A DNA stretch of 64,000 nucleotides, from NCBI GenBank assembly GCA_021842465.1, contig JAKBZN010000003.1, positions 66,582 through 130,581 on the forward strand. The letters run 5' to 3'. The notes under the pieces were generated by a model. That model was given only the letters and a program-made list of their open reading frames with translations, ran no database searches and had not been told where the DNA came from. Source of the DNA: Pseudomonadota bacterium (lineage in GTDB: Bacteria; Pseudomonadota; Gammaproteobacteria; Burkholderiales; Burkholderiaceae_F). Every line of letters starts with the position of its first letter. Position 1 is the first letter of the stretch. The position numbers were made by a program, and so were the translations under genes. Positions 17,839-27,953 of this stretch are shown here, piece after piece.

Positions 17839-19152
17839 CTATGCCTCGGCCATCCTCGTTGCGGGGGGATTGCGCTCGGCGGCGCGCTCGTGGAAATAGC
17901 GGACCTGGTTGCGGCCGGCCCGCTTCGCCGCATACATCGCAGCATCCGCCCGCGCCAGCAGCAGCTCGGGCTCGGCGCCGTCCTCGGGGCACAACGCGAC
18001 GCCGATGCTCGCCGAAACCGCCGCGAACTGGTCGGCGGTGACGGCGACGGGCTCGCGCACGAACTCGAGGACGCGATCCAGGATGGCCCGGCATTCCTCG
18101 CGGCTGTGCAACTGGGACAGGACGAGCACGAACTCGTCGCCCCCCAGCCGCGCCACCGTGTCGTTGCCGCGCAGGCAGGCCTGCATCCGCACCGCGACCG
18201 CCTGGAGCAGCCGGTCACCGGCGTCATGCCCGAAGCGGTCGTTGATCTCCTTGAAGCCATCGAGATCGATGAAGCACACCGCCAGTTCCCGATGCGTGCG
18301 CTCGGAGAGCGGAAGCGCCTGATGGATCCGATCGAGCAGCAGCGTGCGATTCGGCAGCCCGGTCAGCCCGTCGCGGAACGCCATGCTCTCGACCTGTTCC
18401 TGGTAGCGCTTGAGTTCGGTGATGTCGAGCAGCAGCCACATCGATTCGTCGCGCTCGGCGGAGAGCATCGCACCACTCATGTCGACCCAGATCGCCTGCC
18501 CGTCCTTGCGCACCAGGCGGATCTGCGTGCGATAGGTGCCGCCATCCCGGAGGCTCGGGTATGCGTCCTCGCCGAAGCGGCGGTAGGACTCCTCGTCCGG
18601 GTACAGGGTCCGCATGTCCTCGCCGAGCGGATCGTCCGGGCCGTACCCGAACATGCGCTCCAGGGCCCGGTTTCGCCAGATCGCCCTGGGGCCTTGCAGC
18701 TTGAGGATGCCGACGAGTTCGTTGTCGAGCATCATGTCCTGCTCTCGGTTGAGACCGGCCAGGCGCGTGGCCATCCGGCCGCGGTCCATCAGCCAGCCAA
18801 TCAGGATGGTGATCACGGCGTAGCCGGCGATGGAAATCTCCGGCATCCAGCGCTGCATCCAGGCCCATTGCGCCGGAGCGCCGAGGTACTCGACGGTTCC
18901 GGCGCTCAGGGCGACGACCAGAACCCCGGGCGCGAAGCCGCAAAGATAGAAGGCGAGCAAGGCTGCAGCATAGAAGGGCGCGAAGGGAAAGCGCGGCTCG
19001 ATCGACAGCAGCGAGACCCGCAACAGCAGTGCCAGCAGATAGATGGCGATGCCCAGGGAAAACCGGGCAATCGCGGAGCGATTGCCGAAAAGAGGGGTGC
19101 TGGCGAACTTCAAAGGCATTCCTGCATGAATTGCCTCGATTCTGCCATTCAT
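17839..19152 (-). CDS. Membrane-anchored PAS-GGDEF diguanylate cyclase
   Basis: A 437-residue c-di-GMP synthase. The N-terminus holds four hydrophobic segments (about residues 25-120), resembling DUF4118/MASE-type sensor regions. A PAS domain follows (about 140-255: DNELVGILKLQGPRAIWRNRALE, then a PAC-type VDMSGAMLSAERDESMWLLL). The GGDEF domain begins at DGLTGLPNRTLLLDRI. The active-site GGDEF is intact at residues 337-341, and RGND sits five residues upstream, giving a canonical RxxD inhibitory site, so product inhibition is expected. A single gene; the next upstream gap holds a REP-like copy. Confidence 0.92.
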   Translation of the reverse strand: MNGRIEAIHAGMPLKFASTPLFGNRSAIARFSLGIAIYLLALLLRVSLLSIEPRFPFAPFYAAALLAFYLCGFAPGVLVVALSAGTVEYLGAPAQWAWMQRWMPEISIAGYAVITILIGWLMDRGRMATRLAGLNREQDMMLDNELVGILKLQGPRAIWRNRALERMFGYGPDDPLGEDMRTLYPDEESYRRFGEDAYPSLRDGGTYRTQIRLVRKDGQAIWVDMSGAMLSAERDESMWLLLDITELKRYQEQVESMAFRDGLTGLPNRTLLLDRIHQALPLSERTHRELAVCFIDLDGFKEINDRFGHDAGDRLLQAVAVRMQACLRGNDTVARLGGDEFVLVLSQLHSREECRAILDRVLEFVREPVAVTADQFAAVSASIGVALCPEDGAEPELLLARADAAMYAAKRAGRNQVRYFHERAAERNPPATRMAEA

Positions 19153-19259
19153 TGGGGGCCGCGGCAGGGATTTGGGGGGGTGGTTGCGTTGGCGGGTTGG
19201 GTGTCGAGATTTTGTCGAGGACGTAGGGAGGGTGATGCGGGGATTGGGGTGCTGCGAAT

Positions 19260-19349
19260 CCCCTCACCCCCGCCCTCTCCCGCTTGCGGGAGAGGGGGTA
19301 GGTGGTTGCTGAGCCGCGGTCCTCTCGCGCTTGGGGGAGAGGCGGTGGG
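19260..19349. repeat. REP-like palindrome copy 6 with a degenerate neighbour
   Basis: 19261-19299 has core CTCCCGC-TT-GCGGGAG with full C-rich and G-rich arms. 19321-19349 is a decayed second copy (CCTCTCGCGCTTGGGGGAGAGG). Both lie 3' of the aldo/keto reductase gene (minus strand). Confidence 0.75.
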
Positions 19350-19370
19350 CCGGGCCGTTGCGGGGGGCGG

Positions 19371-21466
<2,096 letters not shown>

Positions 21467-21848
21467 GGGGGCATCCTTTCTGTTCTTGCCATGGACGGTC
21501 GCGGCGCCGACACGGCGGCGAACCGCCCGCAACGGTTTCCGGGGCCGCGGATTCCGGATCGGAAAAGTATAACGGACCGCTCATTCCACTACGGAATCCC
21601 AACCGCGACGCCGGCGGGTGCAGCGGCGCCGGGGAGCGCACCACCCGTACGGAAATGCCGGATGCATTCCTGGCAGAAACCCGCGCCGCGCGCACACTCC
21701 GCAGGAACCGGCCTTCGCAAATCCGGGGCAAGATTCCCCGAAATCCCAGCCTCGATGCGGAGATCCGCTGCTTACAATCGCACGCGAAGCGCCGTGATTC
21801 CGCTCGGGGTCCCGGAATCCGCGGCGCCCCACCTCCATGGAGAATTCG
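21467..21848. other. Divergent promoter region between the OYE and the large sensor gene
   Basis: About 380 bp separating divergent genes. On the minus strand a TATACT (21566-21571) could serve as a -10 box for the OYE gene, but its -35 is poor. On the plus strand TACAAT (21773-21778) could be a -10 for the sensor gene, again with a weak -35. No gene seen. Confidence 0.35.
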
Positions 21849-24800
21849 ATGAGCCTGCTGATCGGCGTACTCGGCGCCGCCGCAGCGTTCCTGGCATACC
21901 TGCTGGCCCTGGTGCGCAAACAGAACCGCGCCCTGCTCCGCAGCGCAAGCCTGCTTGCCCGGACCGGCGAACTGCAGGCCTTCCTGGCACAGATCAACCA
22001 GGCCGCATCCCAGCTCGACGACGAGGACGCCTACCTGCGCACTGTGTGCGCGCTTGCCACCGACCAAGGAAAACTCGCGCTGGCGCTGATCGGCCGGCCC
22101 GACGGCGACGGGCGGCTGGACGTCCTGGCGAGTGCCGGCGCGACGGCATACCTCGAGGGGCTGACGATCTCGGTGCGGCCGGAGGTGCCGGAAGGACGAG
22201 GGCCGGCGGGCTGCGCGTGGCGCGAAAACCGCGCGGTCTTCAATACGGATTATTCGACTGCCATCCTTGCCCCGTGGCGCGAGCGCGCCGAGCGCCTCGG
22301 CCTCCAGGCGACGGCCGTGCTGCCGGTCCGGCGCGGCGGCGTGCCCTGGGCCTTGCTGATTTTCTACCGCGGCGACGACGTGGTCTTCGACCCGCCGATG
22401 CAACGGCTCCTGCTGCAACTCGCCGACGACGTCGGCCGCGGGCTCGACCATATCGCGCGCAGCAAGCGCCTGCGGCTGCTCGACCGCGCGGTGGCGGCGC
22501 TTTCGGAAGGGCTGACCATCGCCGATGCCCGGCGCGACCTGATTTTCGTCAACCGCGCGTTCGCCGAAATCTCGGGCTACCCCGCCGAGGAGGCCGTCGG
22601 CCGCAACTGCAACTTCCTGCAGGGACCGCAGAGCGACCCTGCCACCGTCGCACGGATCCGCGCGGCGCTGCACGGCGGCGAGAGCTTCGACGGCGTCATC
22701 GTCAACGTGCGCCGCGACGGCTCGACGTTCTGGAACCATCTGCACGTGGATGCCGTGCACGATGCCGACGGACGCATCACCCACTACGTCGGCATCCAGC
22801 GCGACGTCACCGAACGCGAGCTGCAGTCGCAGCGCCTGCAACGCGCGCAGGCCGTGTACCGGGCGCTCGCCGCGGCCGGCGATTCGATGTTGGTGGGTGC
22901 GACCGAAGCGGCGATGACCTCGCGCCTGTGCCAAAGCCTGACCGAGGGCACCGGATTCTCGTCGGTCTGGCTGGCCCGGCCCGATGCGCAGGCGATCTTC
23001 GAGCCGGTGGCGACCTCGCGCGAGCGTGCGGACGAACCGGCGTTTTTCGATTCCTTGCGCGTCGCCACCGACGACCCGGGATCCGCGGTCGCGCTGGCCT
23101 GGCGCGGCGAGGCCGTGGTGGTCGCCGAAATCGCGATCCCGGCCCCGGGGGCCGATGACCAAGGGTCTTCGCATGCGGCGGAGATGCTGGCCGCCCCCGT
23201 GCGCCGCGACGGCAGGGTCTGGGGGGTCCTGGCCCTGATCGCCGAGCACCCCGGGCTGTTCGACGAGACCACGCGCAACGCCTGCGAGCGCGTCGCGGCG
23301 CTCCTGAGTCATGGCCTCGACGAACTGGATCGCAAGTCGGCGCTGCAACGTCTCCAGGATGCCGAGAGCCGGCGCGCGCGCACCGATCCGCTCACCGGAC
23401 TGCCCAACCGCCTCGCGTTCGACGAGTACCTGCCCGGCGCCCTGGCCCGGGCGGCGCGGCGGCAGACCGTGGTTGCGGTGGGCATGCTCGATCTCGACGA
23501 TTTCAAGCCGGTCAACGACCGCTTCGGCCATCCGGCGGGCGACGTGCTGCTGCAACAGATCGCCCAGGCGCTCCGCGCCCGCGCGCGGCAATCCAACTTT
23601 CTCGCGCGACTGGGCGGCGACGAGTTCGTCCTGGTGTTCGAGGATCTCGAGCCCGAACATTTCCTGCCGCAGTTGCAGATGGCGCTCGAGCGGCTGCACG
23701 CGGCGGTCGAGCAGCCGTTCGATCTCGGCGAAGGGCGGACCGCGCGGGTCGGCATGACCGTGGGCTTCGCGCTCTACCCGCAGGACGCCAACGAGCCCGA
23801 CATCCTGCTGCGGATGGCCGATGCGGCGATGTACGCGAGCAAGGCCCACAAGCACGACCGGACCCACTGGTGGCGCATCGGCACCGCCGGGCCGGACGGG
23901 GAGCAGAACCGCCCGCCCGAGGCCGTGATCGACCTGTTCGGCAGCGAGTCGTCCGCCCTGCTCGAATCGCTTGACCCGTCGATCCTCGATCCGGTCGCGA
24001 CGGCCTTCGCGCAGACGTTCTATGAGGGCCTGGCGCGCGAGTCGGAGCCGGCGCAGATCCTGCGCGCGCTCACCCCGGCGGAGTTCGATCGGCTCCAGCG
24101 CAGCCAGGCGGAGCACCTGCTCTTCCTGATGCGGCCCGACACGACGCGCGAAGCCATCGAACGCAACGCCCGCGCGCTCGGCGAAACCCATGCCCTGGTC
24201 GGGCTTCCCAACGCCAGCATGGAGCAGGCCTTCGGACTCTACGAATCGCTGCTGCGCGCGCAGCTCGAAGCCGCATTCATTTCGGCGCGCGAGCGCTACC
24301 TCATCATGCGGGTGGCGACGGCGCGGCTGCGGCTCGACGTCCAGATGCAGCTCGCGGCGATCGACCGGACGGTCGAACGATATTTCTCCCTGCTCAAGGT
24401 CCCGGTGCGGCCGGGGGCGCGCTGGATCGACGTGCTCCCGCTGGCGCTGGAAGACCTGGGCGGCCTGCCGGGCATCCGCCATGCGATCGTGTTCCGGCCC
24501 GACGAACGCGGGTCGCTGCGCATCGCCGCGGGCGCGGGAGAACGCTTCGAGCGGGTCGCGGAAATCGTGCGCGACAACGACGATCTCCGGCCCAATCTCA
24601 ACGCCGGGGCGGGCATGCAGCGGGGGCCGCTTGCGATGGCGTGGTTCACCCGCGAAGTGCAGGTGGTGGATGCCTACCTCCTCGACCCCCGGCTGCAGCG
24701 CTGGCACGGGGTGGCCGAGGAAATGGGCTGGCGCAGCGCCGCCACCGTTCCGATCGCCAGCGTCGAGGACACCGACAGCGTGCTCATGCTCTTCGGCACG

Positions 24801-25937
24801 CACCCGCACCAGTTTTCCTCGAGCTGGGCGAAGTCCTGGCTCGAACTGCTGCGCAACCGCCTCGACACCCTGTTCGCCGCGACCGCCCGCGGCCAGCGCC
24901 TGATCGGCCCGACGCGGGTGCGCACCCTGCGCGAGCTGCTCTATGGCGACGGCCTGAGCATGTGGGTGCAGCCGATCGTCGACCTGCAGACCGGCGCGGT
25001 GGTGCGCGTCGAAGCGCTGGCGCGCCTGCAGACCCCGGATGGCGAGGTGGTGAACCCGGATGATTTCCTGCCCGCGTTCGGCGAGCAGGAATTGCATGCG
25101 CTGTTCCGGCTGGGCCTGAACCAGGCACTCGAACACCTGCACGCCTGGCGCGAAACGGGGCTGGACCTGAGTGTCTCGGTCAACCTGCCGCCGCTCACCT
25201 TGACCCAACCGGATTGTGTGTCGTGGATCGAAGACGCCCTGCGCAAGACGCAGGTCGCGGCCTCCCACCTGACCCTGGAAATCCTCGAGAGCGCGGAACT
25301 CGATCACACGCGCAGCGGCGAAGCGATGCAGGCGATCGACGCGCTGGGCACGCATCTCGCGCTGGACGATCTCGGGTCGGGGTACGGCAGCCTGGGCCGA
25401 CTGGCGGCGATGCCGATCGACACCGTGAAGATCGACCAGGGCCTGATCCGCGAATTGCCGCGCGACCCATTGCGTACGATCCGACTGCTGTCCACCCTGG
25501 TCCGCATCGGCGACGAGTTCGCCCGCCACACCGTCGTCGAAGGCCTCGAGGACGAGGGCTTCGTCGAGGCCGCCCGCCTGCTCGGCGCGCGCCTCGGCCA
25601 AGGATATGCGCTGGCGCGGCCGATGCCGGCAAAATCCTTCCCGGCCTGGATGCAGATTCGTCCTGCAATCGGGGAGGATCCGACCCTGCATACCTGGCCC
25701 GGCGCCTTGGCGTATCACTGGGCAACAACACACGACCGTCTGCATCTGCGCCCGCCCCGCCCCTTCGAATCCTGCCCCCTGGCGGCGTTTCTGCAGCAGC
25801 AAGGACTCAACGAACCCGAGGTCCTGCGCTGGCACGAACAGATCCACCGCAGCACGCCGGGCTTGGCGCGCGATGCGGCAGCGCGGGCGCTGCTGGAGTG
25901 GTTGGTACGCCGAGTCACCCTCGCATATACCCCCTGA
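21849..25937 (+). CDS. Multi-sensor c-di-GMP enzyme: GAF, LOV, GAF, GGDEF, globin, GAF, EAL
   Basis: A 1362-residue protein. Order: one N-terminal membrane helix (3-22); GAF (about 40-200); a PAS domain with LOV hallmarks (about 215-330: GRNCNFLQG with Cys254, then VNVRRDGSTFWN and VGIQRDVT, matching flavin-binding Asn, Asn and Gln); GAF (335-500); GGDEF (589-593 intact, RxxD site degenerate to RQSN); a helical domain resembling globin-coupled sensors (about 695-860, proximal-His candidate 781 in GETHALVGLP); GAF (865-1010); EAL (1055-1057) with NLPP, EILES, LDDLGSG, VKID, VEGLE and GQGY, so catalytic residues look complete. Predicted to make or break c-di-GMP in response to blue light and a gas ligand. 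ATG 21849 follows GGAGA; an ATG at 21837 is in frame. The domain calls are mine by eye. Confidence 0.88.
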   Translation: MSLLIGVLGAAAAFLAYLLALVRKQNRALLRSASLLARTGELQAFLAQINQAASQLDDEDAYLRTVCALATDQGKLALALIGRPDGDGRLDVLASAGATAYLEGLTISVRPEVPEGRGPAGCAWRENRAVFNTDYSTAILAPWRERAERLGLQATAVLPVRRGGVPWALLIFYRGDDVVFDPPMQRLLLQLADDVGRGLDHIARSKRLRLLDRAVAALSEGLTIADARRDLIFVNRAFAEISGYPAEEAVGRNCNFLQGPQSDPATVARIRAALHGGESFDGVIVNVRRDGSTFWNHLHVDAVHDADGRITHYVGIQRDVTERELQSQRLQRAQAVYRALAAAGDSMLVGATEAAMTSRLCQSLTEGTGFSSVWLARPDAQAIFEPVATSRERADEPAFFDSLRVATDDPGSAVALAWRGEAVVVAEIAIPAPGADDQGSSHAAEMLAAPVRRDGRVWGVLALIAEHPGLFDETTRNACERVAALLSHGLDELDRKSALQRLQDAESRRARTDPLTGLPNRLAFDEYLPGALARAARRQTVVAVGMLDLDDFKPVNDRFGHPAGDVLLQQIAQALRARARQSNFLARLGGDEFVLVFEDLEPEHFLPQLQMALERLHAAVEQPFDLGEGRTARVGMTVGFALYPQDANEPDILLRMADAAMYASKAHKHDRTHWWRIGTAGPDGEQNRPPEAVIDLFGSESSALLESLDPSILDPVATAFAQTFYEGLARESEPAQILRALTPAEFDRLQRSQAEHLLFLMRPDTTREAIERNARALGETHALVGLPNASMEQAFGLYESLLRAQLEAAFISARERYLIMRVATARLRLDVQMQLAAIDRTVERYFSLLKVPVRPGARWIDVLPLALEDLGGLPGIRHAIVFRPDERGSLRIAAGAGERFERVAEIVRDNDDLRPNLNAGAGMQRGPLAMAWFTREVQVVDAYLLDPRLQRWHGVAEEMGWRSAATVPIASVEDTDSVLMLFGTHPHQFSSSWAKSWLELLRNRLDTLFAATARGQRLIGPTRVRTLRELLYGDGLSMWVQPIVDLQTGAVVRVEALARLQTPDGEVVNPDDFLPAFGEQELHALFRLGLNQALEHLHAWRETGLDLSVSVNLPPLTLTQPDCVSWIEDALRKTQVAASHLTLEILESAELDHTRSGEAMQAIDALGTHLALDDLGSGYGSLGRLAAMPIDTVKIDQGLIRELPRDPLRTIRLLSTLVRIGDEFARHTVVEGLEDEGFVEAARLLGARLGQGYALARPMPAKSFPAWMQIRPAIGEDPTLHTWPGALAYHWATTHDRLHLRPPRPFESCPLAAFLQQQGLNEPEVLRWHEQIHRSTPGLARDAAARALLEWLVRRVTLAYTP

Positions 25938-25976
25938 TCCCCCGGAGACGACTCCCCATTTGCACGGAGAACCACC

Positions 25977-26813
25977 ATGACCCGCTCCCCTGCTCCGACT
26001 TCGGCCTGCGCCGGCATCTCCATTCCGGAAGAAGCGGAGGCCGACCCGTCGCGCTGCGGCATCTGCCGCAGCGGGGAAGACTGCGACGTGCCGTTCGAAT
26101 TCGCGTTCCAGCCCATCGTCGACCTGGAGTCGGGCCGGATCTACGGCCATGAAGCCCTGGTCCGCGGCCCCAACGGGGAACCGGCGCCGAGCGTGCTATC
26201 CCAGACCCACGACGGCAACCGCTACAACTTCGACCAGTCGTGCCGGGTGAAGGCGATCAACACGGCATGTGATCTCGGACTGCGCGAACGCCAGGGCGAG
26301 CTGCTGTCGATCAATTTCCTTCCGCGCGCCGTATATCGCCCCGAGTTGTGCATCCAGACCACCTTGCGGACGGCGCACCAGCGCAAGCTCGATGTCGGAC
26401 AAATTCTCTTCGAGGTCACGGAAGGGGAACGGATCAAAGACGGGCCGTGGTTCGCCGAGATCCTGCGCGAATACCGGAAGCAAGGATTCCTGACCGCGAT
26501 CGACGACTTCGGCGCGGGGTATGCGGGCTTGCGCCTGCTCGCCGATTTCCAGCCCGACGTCGTCAAGATCGACATGGACCTGGTGCGCGACGTCGATCGC
26601 AGTCCGGCGCGGCAGGCGATCGCCCGCGCGGTGATCCGCATGGCGCAGGAACTGCACATCCGCATCGTCGCCGAGGGCGTCGAGACCGCGGGCGAGCGCG
26701 ATTTCTTCCTGCATGAGGGGGTCGGCTTGTTCCAGGGGTATCTGTTCTGTCGGCCGCTGTTCCGGCAGTTGACGACGTTCGCCGGGTGCACGGGGGGCGG
26801 CGGCGCGGTTTGA
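25977..26813 (+). CDS. EAL-domain c-di-GMP phosphodiesterase with Cys-rich N-terminus
   Basis: A 278-residue stand-alone EAL protein, 39 nt after the multi-sensor gene and probably co-transcribed. Catalytic marks are complete: HEALVRG (E59-A60-L61), SINFLP, FEVTEGE, IDDFGAGYAGL, VVKIDMDLV, VAEGVET and FQGYLFCRP. Before the EAL fold lies a 40-residue leader with Cys11, Cys27, Cys30 and Cys36 (RCGICRSGEDC), which could bind a metal or act as a redox switch. No signal peptide. RBS GGAG at 7 nt supports the ATG. It would hydrolyse c-di-GMP to pGpG. Confidence 0.93.
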   Translation: MTRSPAPTSACAGISIPEEAEADPSRCGICRSGEDCDVPFEFAFQPIVDLESGRIYGHEALVRGPNGEPAPSVLSQTHDGNRYNFDQSCRVKAINTACDLGLRERQGELLSINFLPRAVYRPELCIQTTLRTAHQRKLDVGQILFEVTEGERIKDGPWFAEILREYRKQGFLTAIDDFGAGYAGLRLLADFQPDVVKIDMDLVRDVDRSPARQAIARAVIRMAQELHIRIVAEGVETAGERDFFLHEGVGLFQGYLFCRPLFRQLTTFAGCTGGGGAV

Positions 26814-26840
26814 GTTCTTTTCGAGGGGCCGTGGCGCGCG

Positions 26841-26872
26841 CCCTCGCCCTCTCCCGCTTGCGGGAGAGGGGG
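26841..26872. repeat. REP-like palindrome, copy 7
   Basis: Core CTCCCGC-TT-GCGGGAG between two convergent genes (EAL protein and the LysR gene); could terminate both. Confidence 0.75.
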
Positions 26873-26900
26873 AAGATCGAACCACCTGGCCCTCTTCTGC

Positions 26901-27809
26901 TTAGGGAGCGGGGGTCAGCAGTTGCACGTGGTTGCGCAGGAAATCGAGGAAGGTCGCCGCGGCCACCGACATCTGCTTGCCCTTGGGCCGCACCACGTAC
27001 CAATCGCGCCGGATCGGGAACCCCTGGACGTCGAGCACCGCCAGTTCCTTGCGGCCGGCGTCGGGCTGCAGGGTGCTGAGCGACAGCAAGGCGAGTCCGA
27101 GGCCACCGGCGACGGCCTGCTTGATGGCCTCGTTGCTGCCCAGTTCCATCTTGATCCGCAGCGGCATGCCCCGTTCCGCGAACACCCGTTCCATGGTCAT
27201 GCGGGTCCCGGATCCACGCTCGCGCACCAGGAAGGATTCCTGCGCCACGTCGGCGAAGGGAATCGCGGCCCGGCCGGCCATCGGATGCGCGGCCGGGGCC
27301 AAGACGACGAGCGGGTTTTCGAGGAACGGTTCGCTTTCGGTTTCCATGTCTTCGGGCGGCAGGCCCATGACGTAGAGATCGTCCTGGTTGCGAGCGAGGC
27401 GGTCGAGCAGGCGATCGCGGTTGACCACTTCGAGCGCGATGTCGATGCCGGGGTATTCGAGACAGAACGGACCCAGGATGCGCGGCATGAAGTACTTCGT
27501 GGTGGTGACGACGGCGATCTTGAGACGGCCCTGCTTGAGCCCCTTGAAATTGGCGACGGTCTGCTCGAACCGGCCCCAGGTGTCGAGCCACTGCGCGCAG
27601 GTCGCATATAGTTCGCGCCCGGCCTCGGTGAGGAACACCTTCTTGCCGACCTGTTCGAGCAAGGGCAATCCCACCTGGTCCTGCAGCAGGCGGATCTGCT
27701 TCGACACCGTCGGTTGCGTGACCTGCATCGCTTCCGCCGCGCGGGAAAAGCTGCTGAGACGGGCAACCGCCTCGAACACCTGCAACTGACGTAGCGTGAC
27801 ATGCATCAT
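26901..27809 (-). CDS. LysR-type regulator, CbbR-like, next to the DAB pump
   Basis: A 302-residue LysR protein: winged HTH at residues 4-62 (LRQLQVFEAVARLSSFSRAA, then QPTVSKQIRLLQDQVG) and a co-inducer domain with YFMPRILGPFCLEYPGIDIA. It is clearly related to the CbbR at 42940 (shared VVTTTKYFMP/AAITSAKYFMP, ERGSGTR, MELGSNEAIKQAV). It is divergent from dabB-dabA with a perfect palindrome between, so it probably controls the bicarbonate pump and itself. ATG 27809 chosen; a TTG at 27830 is also in frame. CbbR proteins sense metabolites such as RuBP, NADPH or 2-phosphoglycolate; which is sensed here is unknown. Confidence 0.88.
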   Translation of the reverse strand: MMHVTLRQLQVFEAVARLSSFSRAAEAMQVTQPTVSKQIRLLQDQVGLPLLEQVGKKVFLTEAGRELYATCAQWLDTWGRFEQTVANFKGLKQGRLKIAVVTTTKYFMPRILGPFCLEYPGIDIALEVVNRDRLLDRLARNQDDLYVMGLPPEDMETESEPFLENPLVVLAPAAHPMAGRAAIPFADVAQESFLVRERGSGTRMTMERVFAERGMPLRIKMELGSNEAIKQAVAGGLGLALLSLSTLQPDAGRKELAVLDVQGFPIRRDWYVVRPKGKQMSVAAATFLDFLRNHVQLLTPAP

Positions 27810-27830
27810 GGTCGGACTCTTCCCCCGCAA

Positions 27831-27852
27831 ACGATAACCTCAAGGTTATCGT
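27831..27852. promoter_or_regulatory. Perfect palindrome, probable LysR/CbbR operator for dabBA
   Basis: Arms ACGATAACCT and AGGTTATCGT with a 2-bp spacer form a perfect 10-bp inverted repeat. Inside it, TAA-N8-TTA fits the known CbbR pattern TNA-N7/8-TNA. The AT-rich stretch after it (27853-27880) may hold a second half-site and the promoters. Confidence 0.65.
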
Positions 27853-27901
27853 CTACATAATAACTATTCATTTTTATTTCTGGTCTCGCGTCCCTAGACT
27901 T

Positions 27902-27929
27902 TTTCGGGGGAGCCGTTCGCCCCCGGAAA
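27902..27929 (+). promoter_or_regulatory. GC-rich hairpin in the dabB leader
   Basis: CGGGGG pairs with CCCCCG across AGCCGTTCG, extended by TTT/AAA, just ahead of the dabB ribosome binding site (GCAGGAGACC). It could modulate translation or transcript stability. Confidence 0.35.
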
Positions 27930-27953
27930 CGTTCGTCGCCGCAGGAGACCGCC

